From Clostridiales bacterium (GTDB lineage: Bacteria; Bacillota; Clostridia; Christensenellales; DTU072), in assembly GCA_012799455.1 (NCBI GenBank), contig JAAZLE010000014.1, forward strand, positions 1 through 42,323: a stretch of DNA of 42,323 nucleotides, written 5' to 3'. Shown one piece after another: positions 36,186-42,323 of the stretch (position 1 is the first letter of the stretch; each line of letters starts with the position of its first letter). The position numbers and the translations under genes are program-made. Below the pieces are notes generated by a model. That model saw nothing but the letters and a program-made list of their open reading frames with translations, had not been told where the DNA came from and searched no databases.

Positions 36186-36557
36186 ATGGCTAGACCAATG
36201 AAAAGAAGAAGGATCTGTGGCCTTCCTGTAAACAAAAGATTCGGGCCTCTCGATGCTGGTTTTAATACTGATAACTGCATAAATATGCAACTTGATGAGT
36301 ATGAAACTATACGCCTTATTGATTTAGAGGGACTTAACCAAGAAGAATGTGCAAAACAAATGAGTGTTGCACGCAGTACCGTACAGGCTATATACATTTC
36401 TGCACGTAAAAAACTAGCCGAATCTTTAGTAAACGGTAATGTTTTGTTAATTGAAGGCGGTGAATATCGCCTATGTGATGGAACCGGCGAAGGTGCTAAC
36501 TGCGGGCGCGGTGGTTGCCATAGACAAGGCGGAGGAAGGCATAGAAACTGGCAATAA
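36186..36557 (+). CDS. DUF134-family putative HTH DNA-binding regulator
   Basis: MARPMKRRRICGLPVNKRFGPL..., LDEYETIRLIDLEGLNQEECAKQMSVARSTVQAIYISARKKLAESL. Confidence 0.88.
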   Translation: MARPMKRRRICGLPVNKRFGPLDAGFNTDNCINMQLDEYETIRLIDLEGLNQEECAKQMSVARSTVQAIYISARKKLAESLVNGNVLLIEGGEYRLCDGTGEGANCGRGGCHRQGGGRHRNWQ

Positions 36558-36661
36558 TTTCTACTGCCCTATTTATACTAATACGAATAAAAACATAAAA
36601 AATATTACTAACCATATCTACTGGTTAAATTCAAACGACATTATTAATAGGAGGAAATATT

Positions 36662-37027
36662 ATGAAAATAGCAATTCCAGTCATTAACAAAGATTTAAAT
36701 TCAAATATAGATGCATCTTTTGGACGCACTAATTACTTTTTGTTTTATAACACAGAAACAAAAGAAAGTGTTTTCGTTGAAAATACTGCAAAAGATAGTA
36801 CTGGCGGTGCGGGTATAAAAGCTGCCCAAACTATAGTAGATAACGGCGCTGACACGATAATCGCTACACGATTAGGTCAAAATGCTGCTTATGTTTTACA
36901 AAATGCAAAGATTAAAATCTACAAAGCTATCAATGGTTCCGTCAATGATAATATTGATGCACTTGAAAAAGACAAGCTTGATACTCTAGATAATTTTCAC
37001 AAAGGATTTCACGGTAGAGGAAAATAA
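36662..37027 (+). CDS. NifX/NifB-associated (dinitrogenase iron-molybdenum cofactor biosynthesis) family protein
   Basis: MKIAIPVINKDLNSNIDASFGRTNYFLFYNTETKESVFVENTAKDSTGGAGIKAAQTIVDNGADTIIATRLGQNA. Confidence 0.88.
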   Translation: MKIAIPVINKDLNSNIDASFGRTNYFLFYNTETKESVFVENTAKDSTGGAGIKAAQTIVDNGADTIIATRLGQNAAYVLQNAKIKIYKAINGSVNDNIDALEKDKLDTLDNFHKGFHGRGK

Positions 37028-37033
37028 GCACAT

Positions 37034-37894
37034 ATGAAAATTGCCGTTTTAAGTGGTAAAGGAGGCACAGGGAAAACTCTTGTATCAGTAAACTTAGCGT
37101 CTGTAGCTAGGTCCGCTACTTACATAGATTGTGATGTAGAAGAGCCTAATGGCCATTTGTTTTTTAAGCCTACTATACTGTCTGAAGAGAATGTTTTTGT
37201 AAAGATTCCAAAACTTGATCCCAGTCTATGCACTGGGTGTCGAAAATGCATTGATTTTTGCAAATTTAATGCCCTTGCATACGTCAATAACAAACCACTA
37301 GTTTTTGACGAGGTTTGTCATTCTTGTGGAGGGTGTGTGTTGGTTTGCCCAGAACAAGCCTTTAGCGAAACCGACAAGCTTATTGGTAAAGTAAAGATAG
37401 GCAAGTCCAAAAAAGTAGATGTTTATACTGGAATATTAAACATCGGAGAAGCTACGGGGATTCCTATCATCAACAATTTATTAGCGAATAAAGAAACAAC
37501 TATAGAAAAACCAGTTGTTATTGACTGTCCACCAGGTAGTGCATGCATTGTTATGGAAAGCATCAAAGATGCTGATTATTGCGTTCTGGTTGCCGAGCCT
37601 ACATTGTTTGGTGTACATAACCTAAATATGGTATATGAACTCGTTACATTATTTAAAAAACCATTTGGTGTGGTATTAAATAAGTGCTTAGATGACGAAA
37701 ATCCCTCTAAACTATTTTGCCTAGAAAAAAACATTAAGATTTTAGCCGAAATACCTTTCGACCCTGAACTTGGAAAACTAAACTCCGAAGCGAAAATTGT
37801 GGCTGAGAAAAGCAATAAGTATCATGACCTTTTCTCTTCTTTACTAAATACAATTACAAAAGAGGTGTTATATGAAACAACTACTAATTCTTAG
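37034..37894 (+). CDS. MinD/Mrp-like P-loop ATPase with inserted 2x[4Fe-4S] ferredoxin domain
   Basis: LSGKGGTGKTLVSVNLA; CTGCRKCIDFC and CHSCGGCVLVCP. Confidence 0.9.
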   Translation: MKIAVLSGKGGTGKTLVSVNLASVARSATYIDCDVEEPNGHLFFKPTILSEENVFVKIPKLDPSLCTGCRKCIDFCKFNALAYVNNKPLVFDEVCHSCGGCVLVCPEQAFSETDKLIGKVKIGKSKKVDVYTGILNIGEATGIPIINNLLANKETTIEKPVVIDCPPGSACIVMESIKDADYCVLVAEPTLFGVHNLNMVYELVTLFKKPFGVVLNKCLDDENPSKLFCLEKNIKILAEIPFDPELGKLNSEAKIVAEKSNKYHDLFSSLLNTITKEVLYETTTNS

Positions 37895-38735
37895 TGGAAA
37901 AGGAGGTACAGGCAAAACCACAATAGCAAGCGCATTCATCAAGCTTGGGACTGTAAAAACCTATGCTGACTGCGACGTCGATGCCCCTAACTTACACCTT
38001 ATAACCAAATGGGAAACATCTCCGCAAAAAGAAGATTACTACGGGCTTGATAAAGCATATATTAACGAAGATTTATGTATTAAGTGTAATCAATGTGTTT
38101 TAAACTGTCGTTTTAACGCTATTGAAACTAACGAATCTTACAAAGTAAATCCTTTTTCTTGTGAAGGATGTAGCGTTTGTGAGCATGTTTGCCCTACTGG
38201 AGCTATAACCATGGTTCCTTCTGTAGATGGGGAAATGACGCTTTACTCTCGTGATGACGAAGTTTTCTCGACCGCTGAGCTTAATATGGGAAGTGGAACG
38301 TCTGGGCTACTCGTTACAGAAGTAAAAAAGAGAATGCACTCAGCTTCAAAAGACGTGGATTTAGCAATTATAGACGGGTCTCCTGGTATTGGCTGCCCTG
38401 TCATTGCTTCTTTAAATGGTGTCGATATGGTTTTAATTGTTGCAGAACCTTCGATTTCCGGAATTAACGATATGGAGAGAATTATTCTAACTGCCAGGCA
38501 TTTTGATATCAAGGTAGCAGTATGTATTAATAAGTATGATATTAATCTTGAAAAATCTCAGAAAATCGAAACCTTTTGCAAAAACGAAAACTTGCCGTTT
38601 GTAGGCAAAATACCATATGACTCAAGCGCAGTAAAGGCTATAAATAATGGACAAACAATTGTAGACATTGATTGTATATCCGGAAGCGCCGTTAAGACAG
38701 TTTATGAAAAAACCATAAATTTATTATTAAACTAA
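37872..38735 (+). CDS. MinD/Mrp-like P-loop ATPase with inserted 2x[4Fe-4S] ferredoxin domain (paralog)
   Basis: LSGKGGTGKTTIASAF; CIKCNQCVLNC and CEGCSVCEHVCP; start overlaps the preceding gene. Confidence 0.9.
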   Translation: MKQLLILSGKGGTGKTTIASAFIKLGTVKTYADCDVDAPNLHLITKWETSPQKEDYYGLDKAYINEDLCIKCNQCVLNCRFNAIETNESYKVNPFSCEGCSVCEHVCPTGAITMVPSVDGEMTLYSRDDEVFSTAELNMGSGTSGLLVTEVKKRMHSASKDVDLAIIDGSPGIGCPVIASLNGVDMVLIVAEPSISGINDMERIILTARHFDIKVAVCINKYDINLEKSQKIETFCKNENLPFVGKIPYDSSAVKAINNGQTIVDIDCISGSAVKTVYEKTINLLLN

Positions 38736-38775
38736 AAAAAGCAATTACCCATTAATGGAGTAGTTGCTTTTTCTT
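38734..38775. terminator. Rho-independent terminator between convergent genes, possibly bidirectional
   Basis: aaaaaaagcaattacccattaatggagtagttgctttttctt. Confidence 0.8.
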
Positions 38776-38816
38776 CTTAATTATTCTCTACTATTAAAAT
38801 AATTTTTATTCTCACT

Positions 38817-40369
38817 TTACCCGAACGTACTTATTTTCTTTTGCATATTCTCGCTTAGTCCCTGTATTTCAAACTCAACAGCACCGCTTGTATGGGCATG
38901 TCTACATTTAGCTATTCTATCACTTGCTGTTGCATCAAGTTCTTTAGCTTCTGATAAGTCTATAGTAATTTGTTTTATATGTGGCATTACTGATGAGGGT
39001 GAAATATATTTAATTAACTTATCAATATTAAACACATATAAAGGCCCAGACACTTTAACAACCATTTTATCATGATCTACTTCTTTATTAACATTTAACT
39101 TTAATTTGTAATTAGGTATATTCAATAAAGCAACTACAACCATTCCTCCTAAAACTCCCCAAACTAAATCTTTGTATATAGTGAGAGCGCATGTGGCTAG
39201 TAATATAATTGCTTCCTTATACGAATACTTAAGTACTTTGAAAAACAAAGGAAAATTACACATTCTTATTGCAACAGAAATTAAAATGGCTGCAAATACA
39301 GTTAGTGGAATAAACTTTATAACGTCCATTAAGGTTAAATATAGGATTAAAATAAATAGAGCGTGTATCATGCCAGAGATGGATGATTTTGCGCCCGCGT
39401 TAATATTGGCAGAAGTTCTTGCAAGTGCGGCTGTTGCAGGTAGCCCACCAAGACATACTGACGCAATATTTGCAACACCTTGCCCCAATAGTTCTTGATT
39501 AGGATTATGCTTAGTCCTTGTCATACTATCAGCAACTGTTGCAGATAGTAGGCTCTCCATTGCGCCCAGCATAGCTATAACCAAAGAGGGAACAATTAGC
39601 TTACCAAAATTAAGCTCTCCAAATCCGGCAAATATATAGGATAAAACTCTGCTTTGATTGTACCGTATTTGCTGCCAATAGTTTGAACAATTTCTTGATT
39701 ACCAGTTGTCTTTTCTATAATTAGGTTTATCCCTGTACAAACTATTATTGCTATTATCGCAGCTGGAATTTTTCTATTTATCTTGTTTAAAACTAATATT
39801 ATAATTAGAGCAAAAATCCCAATTAAAAAAGTTACATAATTAAACTCGCGGATGTTTTGACCGTATGATATTAGTTTGGGGATAAGTTCAGCCCCACTAG
39901 CAGAATCTAAACCAAACAAGTCTTTTAACTGCCCTACAAATATCGTTATTCCTACGCAGGTTGTAAACCCTACAACTATAGAATGAGGAATATAGTTTAT
40001 TATCTTTCCTGTTCTTGTAATGCCTAGAATTATCATCCATATGCCTGCAAAAATTGTAGCAACTTGTAATCCTAATAAACCAATAGCGGGGTCTGATAAA
40101 TAACCAAAAACAATTGCCACAAAAACTGGTGTCGGACCACCAATTTGGAATCTACCACCACCTAAAAAAGAAATCAGGAATCCAGCTACAATTGCTGTGA
40201 TTATACCTATTTGCACGCCATTAGTAGATATGTGTTCTGGCATGCTTTGTATACCTACAGCAATAGACAAAGGTAGTGCTATAATGGCTACCAAAAGTCC
40301 AGCCATTATATCATTACCAATGTATTTTTTCTTATAGTCTTTGAAGAAAATAAAAAGATCTGGTTTCAT
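38817..40369 (-). pseudogene. SulP-family anion permease with STAS domain, interrupted by a 1-nt frameshift
   Basis: N-terminal ORF 39596-40369 (MKPDLFIFFKDYKKKYIGNDIMAGLLVAIIALPLSIAVGI...) and C-terminal ORF 38817-39584 (MLGAMESLLSATVADSMTRTKHNPNQELLGQG..., STAS) are the two halves of one SulP protein in adjacent frames. Confidence 0.87.
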
Positions 40370-40459
40370 GAAATCCCCACCCCCACCCACCTTACGGTTG
40401 AATCTATAACATTTATATTAAATACTAAATCACAAAAGAAATAAAGCGGAATAATTGTA

Positions 40460-41536
40460 TTATTTTATCTCATTACAGATTAATTCGGCCATTTTCTTAC
40501 ATCCCACAGGCTCTGTATCGTTGTCTAAAATATCTCTAGTTCTATGCCCTTTTTTGAGAACTATATCAACAGCCTTCTCTATTGCTTCTGCTTCTTTTAT
40601 TAACCCAAATGAATCCCTTAACATCATTGCAAGAGATAGTATCGTTGCAATTGGATTTGCTATGTCTTTTCCAGCGATATCAGGTGCTGAGCCATGTATA
40701 GGTTCATACATTCCTCTGCCACTTTCTCCTAGTGAAGATGAAGGCATTAAGCCAATAGAACCAACTATTTGAGCTGCTTCATCAGAAATAATATCACCAA
40801 ACATATTGTTAGCTATTATCACATCAAATTGCCTTGGGTTTTTAACAAGCTGCATTGCCATATTATCAACTAGCACATCAACCACTGTAACTTCTGGATA
40901 TTCTTTTGCAACCCTATGAATAACCTCCCTCCAAAGCCTGGAGCTTTCAAGCACATTTGCCTTGTCGACATTAGCAACTTTTTTGCTTCTATTCATAGCC
41001 ATTTTAAATGCAACATGAGCTATCCTTTCTACTTCCATCACACTATACATTTCTGTATCATATGCAACTTGCCCATTAGGTCCACCATCTCTTCTTCCTC
41101 TTTCGCCAAAATATATCCCACCTGTTAGCTCACGCACAATAACCATATCAATACCCTTATCGGTTATTTCTTTTTTGAGCGGGCTTGCATTTTTGAATTC
41201 TGAATATAGCTTTGCAGGCCTTATATTCGCAAACAAACCAAGCTCTTTTCTAAGAGCAAGAAGTGCTCTTTCGGGTCTAATATTACCAGGTAAAGTATCC
41301 CATTTAGGACCTCCTACAGCTCCGAGCAGTACGCTATCTGAGTCTAAGCAAGTTTTTAACGCCTCATCTGTTAATGGGATTCCATACTTATCTATGCTTA
41401 TCCCACCCGCATCTACAAAATCATAACTAAATGTATGAGAATATACTTCTCCAATCTTATCTAAAACCTTTAACGCCCCTGTAACTATCTCAGGACCTAT
41501 ACCATCACCTTTAATAACTGCTAATTTAATATTCAT
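40460..41536 (-). CDS. leuB: 3-isopropylmalate dehydrogenase
   Basis: [56 protein letters not shown]. Confidence 0.95.
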   Translation of the reverse strand: MNIKLAVIKGDGIGPEIVTGALKVLDKIGEVYSHTFSYDFVDAGGISIDKYGIPLTDEALKTCLDSDSVLLGAVGGPKWDTLPGNIRPERALLALRKELGLFANIRPAKLYSEFKNASPLKKEITDKGIDMVIVRELTGGIYFGERGRRDGGPNGQVAYDTEMYSVMEVERIAHVAFKMAMNRSKKVANVDKANVLESSRLWREVIHRVAKEYPEVTVVDVLVDNMAMQLVKNPRQFDVIIANNMFGDIISDEAAQIVGSIGLMPSSSLGESGRGMYEPIHGSAPDIAGKDIANPIATILSLAMMLRDSFGLIKEAEAIEKAVDIVLKKGHRTRDILDNDTEPVGCKKMAELICNEIK

Positions 41537-41551
41537 TTTATTTCCTCTTCT

Positions 41552-42028
41552 TTAGTTGTTCTTCATTGATGGAAGCAATCCACCTTTTCCAATAATATTT
41601 TTTAGAAACTCTGGGAATGGAGGGAATGTTCCTTCTACACCAGTTGTTAAGTTTTTAATGACACCAGTATCAAAGTTAACTTCTACCATATCTCCTTCAT
41701 TAATGTCTCCATCATATTCCACAATAGCTAGCCCTGTGTTAATTGAGTTTCTATAAAATATGCGTGCAAAACTTTTTGCTATTACACAAGCAATGCCACT
41801 TTCCTTAATTGCTATTGGAGCATGCTCTCTAGAAGAACCACAACCGAAGTTGTAACCTCCTACCATGATATCGCCTTTTTGAACCCTTTTGACAAAGGTC
41901 TTATCTATATCTTCCATACAATGGCTTGCCAGTTCTTTAGGGTCAGATGTATTTAGATATCTTGCTGGTATTATTACATCCGTATCTACGTTATCACCAT
42001 ATTTAATAACTTTTCCTGTAATTTTCAT
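41552..42028 (-). CDS. leuD: 3-isopropylmalate dehydratase small subunit
   Basis: [50 protein letters not shown]. Confidence 0.94.
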   Translation of the reverse strand: MKITGKVIKYGDNVDTDVIIPARYLNTSDPKELASHCMEDIDKTFVKRVQKGDIMVGGYNFGCGSSREHAPIAIKESGIACVIAKSFARIFYRNSINTGLAIVEYDGDINEGDMVEVNFDTGVIKNLTTGVEGTFPPFPEFLKNIIGKGGLLPSMKNN

Positions 42029-42051
42029 ATCTATCTCCTTTAATCAATATT

Positions 42052-42323
42052 TTATAATCCCACTGGGCTTGTTATTTTCCCTGTAATTGCCGAAGCTGCT
42101 GCAACTTCTGGACTACATAAATAAACCTCACTTTCCGGATGACCCATACGACCTACAAAGTTTCTATTTGTTGTCGCTAAAGATCTTTCACCTTTTGCAA
42201 GTATTCCCATATGACCACCCAAACATGGGCCGCATGTTGGTGTGGAAACAGCACATCCTGCATCTACAAAAATCTTAGTTAATCCATTCGTTGCCATATC
42301 TAAGAATATTTTTTGAGTAGCAG
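42052..42323 (-). CDS. leuC: 3-isopropylmalate dehydratase large subunit, C-terminal part (truncated at right window edge)
   Basis: [57 protein letters not shown]; continuous to the window end. Confidence 0.93.
   Translation of the reverse strand, partial: ATQKIFLDMATNGLTKIFVDAGCAVSTPTCGPCLGGHMGILAKGERSLATTNRNFVGRMGHPESEVYLCSPEVAAASAITGKITSPVGL

Noticed and set aside
36451-36687. Plus-strand 78-aa ORF between DUF134 and NifX-like genes
   Set aside because: Overlaps the DUF134 3' end in another frame and runs through intergenic sequence; no SD or family motifs.
1-42323. CRISPR arrays, tRNA/rRNA genes, transposases, phage genes or anti-phage systems
   Set aside because: No regularly spaced repeats, RNA-gene signatures or recognisable mobile/defence proteins were seen; the NYN protein alone is not sufficient evidence for a defence system.

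Overview
AT-rich, Firmicutes/Clostridia-like chromosomal window of about 42 kb, mostly housekeeping metabolism. I see no rRNA, tRNA, CRISPR array, transposase or phage genes. Left to right: a sugar locus (GPH-family MFS, AGE-family epimerase, divergent second GPH MFS); a Trp-specifier T-box leader upstream of a TrpB2-like gene; a NYN/OST-HTH RNase, Zn-ribbon protein, metH and metF run; trkA-trkH; a third GPH MFS; a flavin reductase with two rubredoxin modules; a HAD phosphatase; a GMP synthase with an eroded amidotransferase domain; an alpha/alpha-barrel-like hypothetical; a tungsten aldehyde:ferredoxin oxidoreductase cluster (AOR, MoaD-like, ThiF-like, ThpR); a his operon hisZGDCBAIE without hisH or hisF; a DraG-like ADP-ribosylglycohydrolase with a perfect sigma-A-type promoter and an orphan structured element upstream; an M28 peptidase; a rubredoxin missed by the ORF track; a fourth GPH MFS with an extra extracytoplasmic domain; a DUF5320/DUF134/NifX-like/two-MinD-ferredoxin-ATPase operon with a duplicated palindromic operator; a frameshifted SulP transporter; and leuB-leuD-leuC (truncated). 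The best second-look items are the orphan structured element near 31.78-31.90 kb, the duplicated operator at 35.83-35.89 kb, three tandem duplications at translational control points (2672-2870, 13441-13554, 19716-19737), the reduced GMP synthase, the SulP frameshift and the double-rubredoxin flavoprotein. All functional calls come from reading the sequence by eye; no database search was run.
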